DNA of 9,036 nt from Polynucleobacter sp. GTDB taxonomy: Bacteria; Pseudomonadota; Gammaproteobacteria; Burkholderiales; Burkholderiaceae. Each line of letters opens with the position of its first letter. Positions within the stretch are counted from its first letter, which is position 1. Below the pieces are notes generated by a model that was not told the DNA's origin, did not search any database, and saw only the letters and a list, made by a program, of their open reading frames with translations. The stretch lies in assembly GCA_023253245.1 (NCBI GenBank), contig JALRHB010000051.1:1-9036 (forward strand), written 5' to 3'. Shown here piece by piece: positions 1 through 5,974 of the stretch. A program made the position numbers and the translations under genes.

Positions 1-1850
1 CAAAATACCGAGGAGATTTTGAGGAGCGCTTAAAAGCCGTCTTAAAAGAAATTGCGTTGGATGATGGTCAAACGATTGTTTTTATTGATGAGATCCATAC
101 GATGGTAGGCGCTGGTAAAACCGAGGGTGCTATGGATGCAGGCAATATGTTAAAGCCTGCGCTGGCTCGTGGGGAATTGCATTGTATTGGTGCGACTACT
201 CTAGATGAATACCGCAAGTACATTGAAAAAGATCCAGCGCTCGAGCGTCGTTTTCAAAAGGTCATGGTTGAAGAGCCTAGTGTCGAGGCGACGATTGCGA
301 TTTTGCGGGGCTTGCAAGAGCGGTATGAATTGCATCATGGCATTGAGATTACCGATCCAGCGATTGTTGCAGCTGCCGAGCTATCTCATCGCTATATTAC
401 CGACCGCTTCTTGCCTGACAAAGCAATCGACTTAATTGATGAGGCAGGTTCACGTATTCGGATGGAAATTGATTCCAAGCCAGAAGTAATGGACAAGCTT
501 GAACGGCGCTTGATACAGCTCAAGATTGAGCGCGAAGCAGTAAAAAAGGAAAAGGATGAAGCTTCGCAAAAGCGCCTTGGCCTAATTGAGGATGAGATTA
601 AGCGATTGGGTGCCGAGTATGCAGACCTTGAAGAAATCTGGAAGGCCGAGAAAGGCGCTGTGTTGGGCGCGGCTCACATTAAAGAAGAGATTGAAAAAAC
701 TAAGGCGGAGATAGTCAAATTCCAGCGTGAGGGCAAGCTTGAGAAAGTTGCTGAGTTGCAATACGCCAAACTTCCTGAGTTAGAGGCCAAACTCAAATCT
801 GCGGCAGCCGCAGAAGCAAAAGGCGACAAAGATGGTGTGGCGAAGAATAAGTTATTGCGTACCCAAGTTGGCGCTGAAGAGATTGCTGAGGTAGTCTCAC
901 GTGCTACAGGTATTCCTGTGTCAAAGATGATGCAAGGCGAGCGTGATAAGTTGATTAAGATGGAAGAGCTTTTGCATAAGCGTGTGGTGGGTCAGGAAGA
1001 GGCTATTCGTGCCGTATCTGACGCTATTCGTCGTTCACGCGCCGGACTTGCTGAAGAGAATCGTCCTTATGGTTCATTCTTATTCCTTGGGCCTACTGGC
1101 GTTGGTAAGACGGAGCTTTGCAAGGCATTGGCTGGTTTCTTGTTTGATAGTGAAGACCACCTCATTCGTATTGATATGAGTGAGTTCATGGAAAAGCATA
1201 GCGTTGCTCGTTTGATTGGCGCGCCCCCAGGTTATGTTGGCTATGAAGAGGGTGGTTACCTCACAGAGCAGGTGCGTCGTCACCCTTATAGCGTCATTCT
1301 GTTTGATGAGATTGAAAAAGCGCATCCGGATGTCTTTAATGTCCTGTTGCAGGTCTTAGATGATGGTCGCTTAACGGATGGCCAAGGTCGTACCGTTGAC
1401 TTTAAAAATACCGTGATTGTGATGACGAGTAATATTGGTTCTCACTTGATTCAATCAATGGCTGATAAGAAGCAAGCTGAAATCAAAGAGGCAGTATTTG
1501 AGGAGCTGAAAAATCACTTCCGCCCTGAGTTCTTAAATCGTATTGATGAGATTGTGGTCTTCCATGGTCTTGATAAGGACAATATTGCCAATATCGCGAA
1601 AATCTTGCTCAAGAACCTATCGGATCGCTTGGCTAAGATTGATATGCAGCTTGAGGTCAGTGATGCGGCGCTCAGTAAGATTGCTGAAGTCGGATTTGAC
1701 CCGATTTTCGGGGCAAGACCGCTCAAGCGTGCGATTCAGCAGCATATCGAGAATCCTGTATCTAAGATGATTCTGGAGGGTAAGTTTGGCCCGAAAGATA
1801 CAGTCCCGGTTGATGTGGATAAAAAAGGCGAATTTAGCTTTAGTAAGTGA
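1..1850 (+). CDS. clpB: ClpB AAA+ disaggregase, 5'-truncated
   Basis: ClpB is a cytoplasmic hexameric AAA+ ATPase that works with DnaK to pull polypeptides out of aggregates. The window holds 615 codons in frame from base 3. By recalled alignment with E. coli ClpB (857 residues), it starts at the pore-loop Tyr of the first ATPase domain (KYRGDFEERLK), so about 249 residues are missing, including the N domain and the first Walker A. Visible in order: first Walker B (VFIDEIHT, Asp-Glu at 87-92); the coiled-coil M domain (about 490-870, rich in Glu/Lys, with the ELQYAKLPELE segment); second Walker A GPTGVGKT (1089-1112); second pore loop GYVGYEEGG (about 1230-1260); second Walker B VILFDE (1293-1310); and sensor-2 GARPLKRAIQ (from 1710). 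A TTG at 57 could mimic a start, but homology runs straight through it to the window edge. No frameshift or lost motif is seen. Promoter and heat-shock signals lie outside the window. Confidence 0.97.
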   Translation, partial: KYRGDFEERLKAVLKEIALDDGQTIVFIDEIHTMVGAGKTEGAMDAGNMLKPALARGELHCIGATTLDEYRKYIEKDPALERRFQKVMVEEPSVEATIAILRGLQERYELHHGIEITDPAIVAAAELSHRYITDRFLPDKAIDLIDEAGSRIRMEIDSKPEVMDKLERRLIQLKIEREAVKKEKDEASQKRLGLIEDEIKRLGAEYADLEEIWKAEKGAVLGAAHIKEEIEKTKAEIVKFQREGKLEKVAELQYAKLPELEAKLKSAAAAEAKGDKDGVAKNKLLRTQVGAEEIAEVVSRATGIPVSKMMQGERDKLIKMEELLHKRVVGQEEAIRAVSDAIRRSRAGLAEENRPYGSFLFLGPTGVGKTELCKALAGFLFDSEDHLIRIDMSEFMEKHSVARLIGAPPGYVGYEEGGYLTEQVRRHPYSVILFDEIEKAHPDVFNVLLQVLDDGRLTDGQGRTVDFKNTVIVMTSNIGSHLIQSMADKKQAEIKEAVFEELKNHFRPEFLNRIDEIVVFHGLDKDNIANIAKILLKNLSDRLAKIDMQLEVSDAALSKIAEVGFDPIFGARPLKRAIQQHIENPVSKMILEGKFGPKDTVPVDVDKKGEFSFSK

Positions 1851-1893
1851 GAAAAAAATAGCAGAAATTACTCTGCGCCAGTAAACTCGGCAC

Positions 1894-3135
1894 ATGACTG
1901 ATGCGCTCCAAGGAAAGCGTGGCAGTGATGTCCGGGTTATTGGTCTTCTTAGTCTGGCTCACGGCAGCTCCCATTTCTTTCATTTAATCCTGCCACCCAT
2001 GTTCCCATGGCTTAAGGCTGAGTTTGGCTTTAACTATGCTGAATTGGGATTGCTCATGACCATATTTTTTGTGGTTTCGTGTAGCATCCAAGCAGCTTCT
2101 GGATTTTTGGTTGATCGTATTGGCGCACGCCCAGTGCTATTTGCGGGGGTCGGTCTGTTAGCTCTAGCAGCCATTATTTATTCACAAAGTAATGGCTATG
2201 CCCTATTAGTTTTAGGTGCAGTGATTGCTGGTTGTGGCAACGGAATATTTCATCCAGTTGATTACACCCTAATAAATCACAAAGTATCCCCGCCAAATTT
2301 AGCTTATGCCTATTCCATCCATGGGGTAGCCGGTTATATTGGCTGGGCTGCAGCACCAGCTTTCATGGTGGCAATCGCTACCATAGCGGATTGGCGTATC
2401 GCTTTTTTATCTGCAGGCGTCATTGAGGTGCTCATCCTGTTCACTTTATGGGCTGGACGGGATCGATTGATCGATGATGTTAGGGCTAGACAGGAAGAAT
2501 CTAAGGCAAGCCACGCTCAAGAAAATCCCGGTGGCGCACCCATGAGTACATTTGGTTTCTTAAAATTACCGGTGGTTTGGTTATGCTGGGTTTTCTTTTT
2601 CTTCAGTATGGCAGCTACCACTGGATTACAGTCGTTTGCACCAACAGCGCTTTTTGAAATCTATGAACTCCCTGTGAGCTCTGGCAATTATTATTTGACC
2701 CTAATGTCAATGGGTGGAGCGGGTGGAATGCTACTTGGTGGCTACCTTGCCAGCAAGCTTAAGGTGCCCGAGAGAATCATCACCATTTGTTTTACAGTGA
2801 ATATTATGATGGGCTTGTCATTGGCAACTGGTTTAGTACCAGTTCATTTTATTATTCTGGCTTTTATAGTTATCGGATTAGGCTTGGGTGTTGCAGCTCC
2901 ATCTCGTGATTTGATGATTCGTACAGCTACCCCTTCTGGAAGTTCTGGAAGGGTATATGGCATCGTTTATTCAGGCATTGACTTAGGGGCAGCTATGAGC
3001 CCACTAATCTTTGGAATCTTTTTGGATATCGGGCTACCAAAATTCTTGTTTATCGGTGTTGCCTTCCTGCAGTTGATGATTATTGTGACTGGCTTTAAGG
3101 TTTCCACACTTTCAGCCTCCAAAGTGACTGCCTAA
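1894..3135 (+). CDS. MFS transporter, fosmidomycin-resistance (Fsr)-like
   Basis: This is an inner-membrane major facilitator, probably an efflux carrier of 413 residues with about 12 hydrophobic segments in two halves. The halves are split by a charged cytoplasmic loop at about residues 190-225 (RDRLIDDVRARQEESK). MFS motif A follows the second segment: G70-F-L-V-D74-R75-I-G-A-R79. The first segment (LSLAHGSSHFFHLILPPMFPWL) and the next stretch (FNYAELGLL) resemble the Fsr subfamily, named for fosmidomycin export in E. coli; the true substrate cannot be read from sequence. The ATG is preceded by CAGTAAACTCGGCAC, which has no Shine-Dalgarno, but no better in-frame start lies nearby and the conserved first helix begins about 15 residues in. 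It lies 43 bases after clpB on the same strand with only a small hairpin (GCAGA/TCTGC, 1861-1876) and no T-run between, so cotranscription with clpB is possible. Certain as MFS; moderately sure of the subfamily. Confidence 0.88.
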   Translation: MTDALQGKRGSDVRVIGLLSLAHGSSHFFHLILPPMFPWLKAEFGFNYAELGLLMTIFFVVSCSIQAASGFLVDRIGARPVLFAGVGLLALAAIIYSQSNGYALLVLGAVIAGCGNGIFHPVDYTLINHKVSPPNLAYAYSIHGVAGYIGWAAAPAFMVAIATIADWRIAFLSAGVIEVLILFTLWAGRDRLIDDVRARQEESKASHAQENPGGAPMSTFGFLKLPVVWLCWVFFFFSMAATTGLQSFAPTALFEIYELPVSSGNYYLTLMSMGGAGGMLLGGYLASKLKVPERIITICFTVNIMMGLSLATGLVPVHFIILAFIVIGLGLGVAAPSRDLMIRTATPSGSSGRVYGIVYSGIDLGAAMSPLIFGIFLDIGLPKFLFIGVAFLQLMIIVTGFKVSTLSASKVTA

Positions 3136-3162
3136 GTCACCCTCTATTCCACTATGTGGAAT
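3124..3162 (+). terminator. Two small hairpins at the end of the MFS gene
   Basis: Two inverted repeats sit back to back: GTGAC (3124-3128) with GTCAC (3136-3140), spanning the MFS stop codon, and ATTCCAC (3146-3152) with GTGGAAT (3156-3162) around a 3-base loop. Neither is followed by a run of T, so they are not a classical intrinsic terminator. They could stabilise the mRNA end or help termination. Seen directly; function is a guess. Confidence 0.3.
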
Positions 3163-3231
3163 GACATTACTGCAGATAAAAAGTAGGCCTAAGATAAGTC
3201 CAGATAGTCATATCGGTAAGTGATTATAAAT

Positions 3232-3251
3232 TTTATATTGCAAAATATAAA
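3232..3251. repeat. Inverted repeat, 8-base arms, in A+T-rich island
   Basis: TTTATATT (3232-3239) and AATATAAA (3244-3251) are exact reverse complements around GCAA. Pairing resumes for two more bases after one mismatch on the outer side. It could be a dimeric regulator site or simply a product of low-complexity A+T-rich sequence. Confidence 0.5.
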
Positions 3252-3258
3252 TTTCAAG

Positions 3259-3276
3259 TTATTGAATTTATTGAAT
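3259..3276. repeat. Tandem duplication of TTATTGAAT
   Basis: TTATTGAAT occurs twice without a gap (3259-3267 and 3268-3276). It lies just downstream of the inverted repeat and within the A+T-rich island. Seen directly; role unknown. Confidence 0.6.
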
Positions 3277-3340
3277 AAATTATTTTAAAAATTATATTAA
3301 TTTCTCCTTGCATCACCAGTTTTGATCTATAAACTCTTAT

Positions 3341-3366
3341 ATAAGACATAAGACTTAGATGTCTAA
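3341..3366. promoter_or_regulatory. Candidate operator cluster upstream of aceA
   Basis: ATAAGAC is repeated in tandem (3341-3347 and 3348-3354) and is followed at once by TTAGATGTCTAA (3355-3366), a near-palindrome with exact 5-base arms TTAGA/TCTAA. AGACAT (3344-3349) also pairs with ATGTCT (3359-3364). The site is 58-83 bases before the aceA start codon, where a transcriptional regulator of the glyoxylate shunt could act. The repeats are seen directly; operator function is inference and no named regulator motif is recognised. Confidence 0.4.
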
Positions 3367-3411
3367 ATGAAGTGTCTCAATATTCGCAGTTTTGAATTAC
3401 TTGTTGAACTT

Positions 3412-3417
3412 AGGGAG
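3412..3417 (+). promoter_or_regulatory. Ribosome binding site that fixes the aceA start
   Basis: AGGGAG lies 6 bases before the ATG at 3424, an ideal Shine-Dalgarno spacing. The alternative in-frame ATG at 3367 has no purine-rich site before it and would add 19 residues outside the family's usual length. Confidence 0.85.
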
Positions 3418-3423
3418 AAAAAC

Positions 3424-4722
3424 ATGGCAGATCGCAAAGCAGAAATCGCAGCACTACAAAAAGACTGGGATACCAATCCACGCTGGAAGGGGATCACCCG
3501 TGGCTATACAGCCGAGGATGTCGTTCGTTTACGTGGCTCGCTCAAAATCGAACACACATTAGCCAAGCATGGGGCAGAGCGTCTCTGGGACTTAGTGAAT
3601 AACGAAGCTTACGTTAACTGCTTGGGTGCGTTAACTGGCGGTCAAGCAATGCAACAGGTTAAAGCTGGTGTGCAAGCAATTTATTTATCGGGCTGGCAAG
3701 TGGCTGCCGATGGTAACTCTTATGCGGCTATGTACCCAGATCAATCTTTGTATCCTGTTGATTCAGTGCCTAAGATGGTTGAGCGTATTAATAACTCATT
3801 CCAGCGCGCTGATGAAATTCAAACTGCTAAAGGTATTAACAAAGGTGATCCAGGTTATATCGAGTATTTCGCTCCGATCGTTGCGGATGCAGAAGCTGGT
3901 TTCGGTGGTGTGCTGAACGCATTTGAATTAAGCAAAGCTTTGATCAAGCAGGGTGCAGCAGGTATTCACTTCGAAGACCAATTGTCTTCTGTGAAGAAGT
4001 GTGGCCACTTGGGTGGCAAGGTATTATTGCCGACTACTGAGTCAGTCCAAAAATTGATCTCAGCTCGTTTGGCAGCTGATGTAATGGGTGTCCCCACTAT
4101 TATTTTGGCGCGTACTGATGCTGAAGCTGCTGATTTGTTGACTTCTGACTATGATGAAAACGATAAGCCATTCTTAACTGGTGAGCGTACATCCGAAGGC
4201 TTCTACAAAACACGTAAAGGCTTGGATCAAGCAATTTCACGTGGTCTCGCGTATGCAGCTTATGCTGATATGGTTTGGTGTGAGACAGGCACGCCTGATT
4301 TGGATTTTGCTCGTAAGTTTGCTGAGGCTATTCGTGCGAAGTTCCCTGGCAAGATGTTGGCTTATAACTGCTCACCATCATTTAACTGGAAGAAGAACTT
4401 GGATGATGCAACGATTGCTAAGTTCCAACGCGAATTAGGCGCGATGGGTTACAAGTATCAGTTTATTACCCTCGCTGGAATTCACTCAATGTGGTACAAC
4501 ATGTTCGACTTAGCGCAAGACTATATGCAGCGTGGTATGACCGCTTATATTGAGAAAGTACAAGAGCCAGAATTTGCTGCACGTGATCGTGGTTACACCT
4601 TCGTATCTCATCAGCAAGAAGTTGGCACAGGTTACTTTGATGATGTAACGACTGTGATTCAGGGTGGCAAGTCTTCAGTAACTGCGTTGACTGGTTCTAC
4701 CGAGGAAGAGCAATTCCACTAA
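3424..4722 (+). CDS. aceA: Isocitrate lyase
   Basis: AceA cleaves isocitrate to glyoxylate and succinate in the cytoplasm, the first step of the glyoxylate shunt used for growth on acetate and fatty acids. From ATG 3424 the protein has 432 residues, matching the roughly 430-residue class seen in E. coli (434). The signature loop K-K-C-G-H is present with catalytic Cys193 (codon 4000-4002; E. coli Cys195). The Mg-site segment DAEAGFGG begins at Asp155 (E. coli Asp157). The substrate-binding stretches YLSGWQVAAD, ARTDAEAADLL and NCSPSFNWKKN are intact, as is the C-terminal GSTEEEQFH. No malate synthase gene is adjacent, so aceA appears to be a single-gene unit, with its own long upstream region and a strong terminator behind it. 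Regulation by carbon source is likely from the family's role, and the repeats at 3232-3366 are the candidate sites. Confidence 0.98.
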   Translation: MADRKAEIAALQKDWDTNPRWKGITRGYTAEDVVRLRGSLKIEHTLAKHGAERLWDLVNNEAYVNCLGALTGGQAMQQVKAGVQAIYLSGWQVAADGNSYAAMYPDQSLYPVDSVPKMVERINNSFQRADEIQTAKGINKGDPGYIEYFAPIVADAEAGFGGVLNAFELSKALIKQGAAGIHFEDQLSSVKKCGHLGGKVLLPTTESVQKLISARLAADVMGVPTIILARTDAEAADLLTSDYDENDKPFLTGERTSEGFYKTRKGLDQAISRGLAYAAYADMVWCETGTPDLDFARKFAEAIRAKFPGKMLAYNCSPSFNWKKNLDDATIAKFQRELGAMGYKYQFITLAGIHSMWYNMFDLAQDYMQRGMTAYIEKVQEPEFAARDRGYTFVSHQQEVGTGYFDDVTTVIQGGKSSVTALTGSTEEEQFH

Positions 4723-4777
4723 GGAATTCTTAAGTAGTTTGTAGTAGCAGCTCAGAAAAATTAAGCTCATACTGCCG

Positions 4778-4820
4778 CGGCATCTAAATAACCTCACAAG
4801 GGTGACTTAGATGCCGTTTT
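4778..4820 (+). terminator. Rho-independent terminator of aceA
   Basis: CGGCATCTAA (4778-4787) pairs exactly with TTAGATGCCG (4807-4816), a 10-base stem. The 19-base loop can form a small inner stem (CCT/AGG). TTTT follows at 4817-4820, then CGTTT. It works only in the + direction because no T-run exists on the other side. It stands 55 bases after the aceA stop and 16 bases before the next start codon. Confidence 0.85.
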
Positions 4821-4830
4821 CGTTTACATT
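4802..4830 (+). promoter_or_regulatory. Candidate promoter for a leaderless HIT-gene mRNA
   Basis: GTGACT (4802-4807, 4 of 6 matches to TTGACA) and TACATT (4825-4830, 4 of 6 matches to TATAAT) are exactly 17 bases apart. The -10 ends 6 bases before the A of the HIT ATG at 4837, so transcription would begin on the start codon. This fits the absence of a Shine-Dalgarno there. The -35 box overlaps the loop and 3' arm of the aceA terminator. The match is only moderate. Confidence 0.4.
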
Positions 4831-4836
4831 CTTGCT

Positions 4837-5277
4837 ATGACTGATTGCGCACTGTGTAAAGATGAGCTAAAGCCTGAAGAAGGTCAACTAGTTTGGCGCG
4901 GCGATGATTGCCGCATCATTCTGGTAAATGATCCCGATTTACCTGGATTTTGCAGGGTGATCTGGAATCAACATATTGCCGAGATGACCGAGTTATCTTA
5001 TGGTGAACGCGAGCATTTAATGACTTTAGTGTTTGCTGTGGAGCAGGCTATTCGGCAAGTGATGCGCCCAGATAAAGTGAATATTGCTGCGCTAGGGAAT
5101 ATGGTTCCCCATCTTCATTGGCATGTGATTCCGAGATACATAGATGATGCTTACTATCCCAGTTCTATTTGGTCAGCAAAGACAAGAGAGGCGCACCAAA
5201 GTCAGTTAGAGAATCGCCAGAAACTTGCTCGAGAATTACCAGGGGCAATAAGAGAAGCTATTGCATTGCTAGCGTAA
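4837..5277 (+). CDS. HIT-family (histidine triad) protein
   Basis: HIT proteins are small cytoplasmic hydrolases or transferases acting on nucleotide-phosphate bonds, such as AMP-lysine conjugates or dinucleoside polyphosphates. The protein has 146 residues. The triad is clear: H92-L-H94-W-H96 in VPHLHWHVIPRY, where the last triad His region is the nucleophile in the family. An N-terminal C4-A-L-C7 could hold zinc, as in some HIT proteins, and sits so close to the start that ATG 4837 must be right. The region before the ATG (TTTACATTCTTGCT) is pyrimidine-rich with no Shine-Dalgarno. It is a single-gene unit between two terminators. The exact substrate cannot be told; the family assignment is firm. 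Confidence 0.93.
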   Translation: MTDCALCKDELKPEEGQLVWRGDDCRIILVNDPDLPGFCRVIWNQHIAEMTELSYGEREHLMTLVFAVEQAIRQVMRPDKVNIAALGNMVPHLHWHVIPRYIDDAYYPSSIWSAKTREAHQSQLENRQKLARELPGAIREAIALLA

Positions 5278-5303
5278 TGTATTTCATTTAATTAGATTGA
5301 ATT

Positions 5304-5333
5304 GAGCTCAAGGGTAAATTCTTGAGCTCTTTT
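5304..5333 (+). terminator. Rho-independent terminator after the HIT gene
   Basis: GAGCTCAAG (5304-5312) pairs with CTTGAGCTC (5321-5329) around an 8-base loop, followed by TTTT (5330-5333). It serves the + strand HIT gene. It lies between two converging genes, but on the - strand the stem is followed by AATTCAATCTAATT, a poor T-run, so it would end the cupin transcript only weakly. Confidence 0.85.
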
Positions 5334-5343
5334 CAACATTGCA

Positions 5344-5826
5344 TTATTGCAATTTGTCGCAGCTTACTGGTTTGATCTGATCAGGGTTTGCTTGCCCGAG
5401 ATAAATGCCAATAAGTTTCACTGGACCTTGTCCAGCTGGTTTGCCATAGTGACACCAATTCATTGCCTCAATGTAGGAGCTACCTGCTGGGATAACTTTC
5501 TTTCCTTTGGAGCCGTAGTCTACCTCGAGATCACCTGACACTACATATACATAAAGTGGGACAAGATGCTGATGGACATCTGTTTTTTTTCCAGGGGTAA
5601 TCTCGATATTGAAAGCATTGATGAGCGGTGATCCAGATGGAAATTTAAATTCCTGACCAATAATCGTTTTGTTGGCACCAACCATGGGGATTACAGTTGC
5701 AGTAATATCCTCGTAGGCTGTTTTACCATCTGTATGGTTGATGGCATTTGCATAGCTTGCTAAGAGTGAAAGACCCAAAACCACAATTATTTTATTTACA
5801 GATAGTATTGATTTCAATGTGTTCAT
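5344..5826 (-). CDS. Secreted cupin-domain protein
   Basis: The 160-residue product starts with a clear signal peptide: Lys5 and Lys12, a hydrophobic core (residues 13-24), and A26-N-A28 as the likely cleavage site, so it should be periplasmic. A single cupin barrel follows. Motif 1 is PGKKTDVH85-Q-H87 leading to YVYVVSGDLEV, and motif 2 is PAGSSYIEAMNWCH126. The position where many Cupin_2 proteins carry a metal-binding Glu is Leu91, leaving three His as metal-ligand candidates. The only two Cys, 125 and 156, could form a disulfide after export. A strong Shine-Dalgarno (AGGAAGG, reverse strand 5831-5837) fixes the start. It is convergent with the HIT gene and divergent from the condensing-enzyme gene. 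The function is unknown: sensor, binding protein and small-molecule enzyme are all possible. Confidence 0.88.
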   Translation of the reverse strand: MNTLKSILSVNKIIVVLGLSLLASYANAINHTDGKTAYEDITATVIPMVGANKTIIGQEFKFPSGSPLINAFNIEITPGKKTDVHQHLVPLYVYVVSGDLEVDYGSKGKKVIPAGSSYIEAMNWCHYGKPAGQGPVKLIGIYLGQANPDQIKPVSCDKLQ

Positions 5827-5858
5827 GAAGCCTTCCTTTTATTTAAAGTTGTAGGCTG

Positions 5859-5887
5859 ATTATGATTGAAGAGAATTTAAACCGCAA
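5859..5887 (-). promoter_or_regulatory. Candidate promoter of the cupin gene
   Basis: Read on the - strand, TTGCGG (5887-5882) and CATAAT (5864-5859, 5 of 6 matches to TATAAT) are 17 bases apart. They stand about 33 bases before the cupin start codon, leaving room for a short leader with the Shine-Dalgarno. The -35 box is weak (3 of 6). Confidence 0.4.
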
Positions 5888-5935
5888 GTGATCGCCGAGA
5901 TCGGCTTTAACTCTAGTTATGAAGGGATTTTTACA

Positions 5936-5974
5936 ATGAGCAAGACACTTATTGGTCGCCACTTGGAATCATGA
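5936..5974 (+). CDS. 12-codon upstream ORF overlapping the KAS III-like start
   Basis: ATG 5936 opens a 12-residue frame, MSKTLIGRHLES, whose TGA stop (5972-5974) overlaps the ATG (5971-5973) of the condensing-enzyme gene as ATGA. A good Shine-Dalgarno, GAAGGGA (5921-5927), sits 8 bases before this small ORF. The main gene has only a weak TTGGAA before it. The arrangement fits a leader peptide or translational coupling. It could instead be a remnant of an older N-terminus now out of frame. The peptide matches nothing I recognise, and chance cannot be excluded for so short a frame. Confidence 0.4.
   Translation: MSKTLIGRHLES

Larger units (their letters stand above)
3221..3300. other. Extremely A+T-rich non-coding island upstream of aceA
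   Basis: Only 7 of these 80 bases are G or C. The stretch lies in the middle of the 288-base gap between the MFS and aceA genes and contains clustered A and T runs. It is strongest as a candidate for an RNA polymerase UP-element region, bent DNA, or a site for a nucleoid protein that prefers A+T-rich DNA. The rest of the gap (3163-3220 and 3301-3340) shows no gene and no clear motif; weak -10-like TATAAA (3328) and TATAAG (3340) occur but none has a good -35 at 16-18 bases. Confidence 0.6.

Noticed and set aside
57..59. TTG 57 as the start of a short ClpB form
   Set aside because: Upstream codons 3-56 encode conserved ClpB sequence including the pore-loop Tyr, so the frame simply continues past the window edge. 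The known internal ClpB start lies before the first ATPase domain, not inside it.
1080..1895. Long antisense frames inside clpB (for example 1080-1325, 1514-1726 and 1617-1895 on the - strand)
   Set aside because: They lie opposite conserved clpB codons, have no ribosome sites and no recognisable domains; they are composition-driven shadows.
3367..3423. A 19-residue N-terminal extension of isocitrate lyase from ATG 3367
   Set aside because: No ribosome site precedes it, the extension has no family counterpart, and ATG 3424 has an ideal AGGGAG at 6 bases. The bases are better explained as leader and regulatory DNA.
4712..4728. AATTCC/GGAATT hairpin over the aceA stop codon as a terminator
   Set aside because: Short A+T-rich stem without a T-run; the strong terminator at 4778-4820 explains the end of aceA.
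5894..5905. GCCGAGATCGGC as an operator between the cupin and condensing-enzyme genes
   Set aside because: The arms are only 4 bases around AGAT (or 5 around 2), there is no second copy, and a random match of this size is likely. No promoter for the condensing enzyme could be placed next to it.
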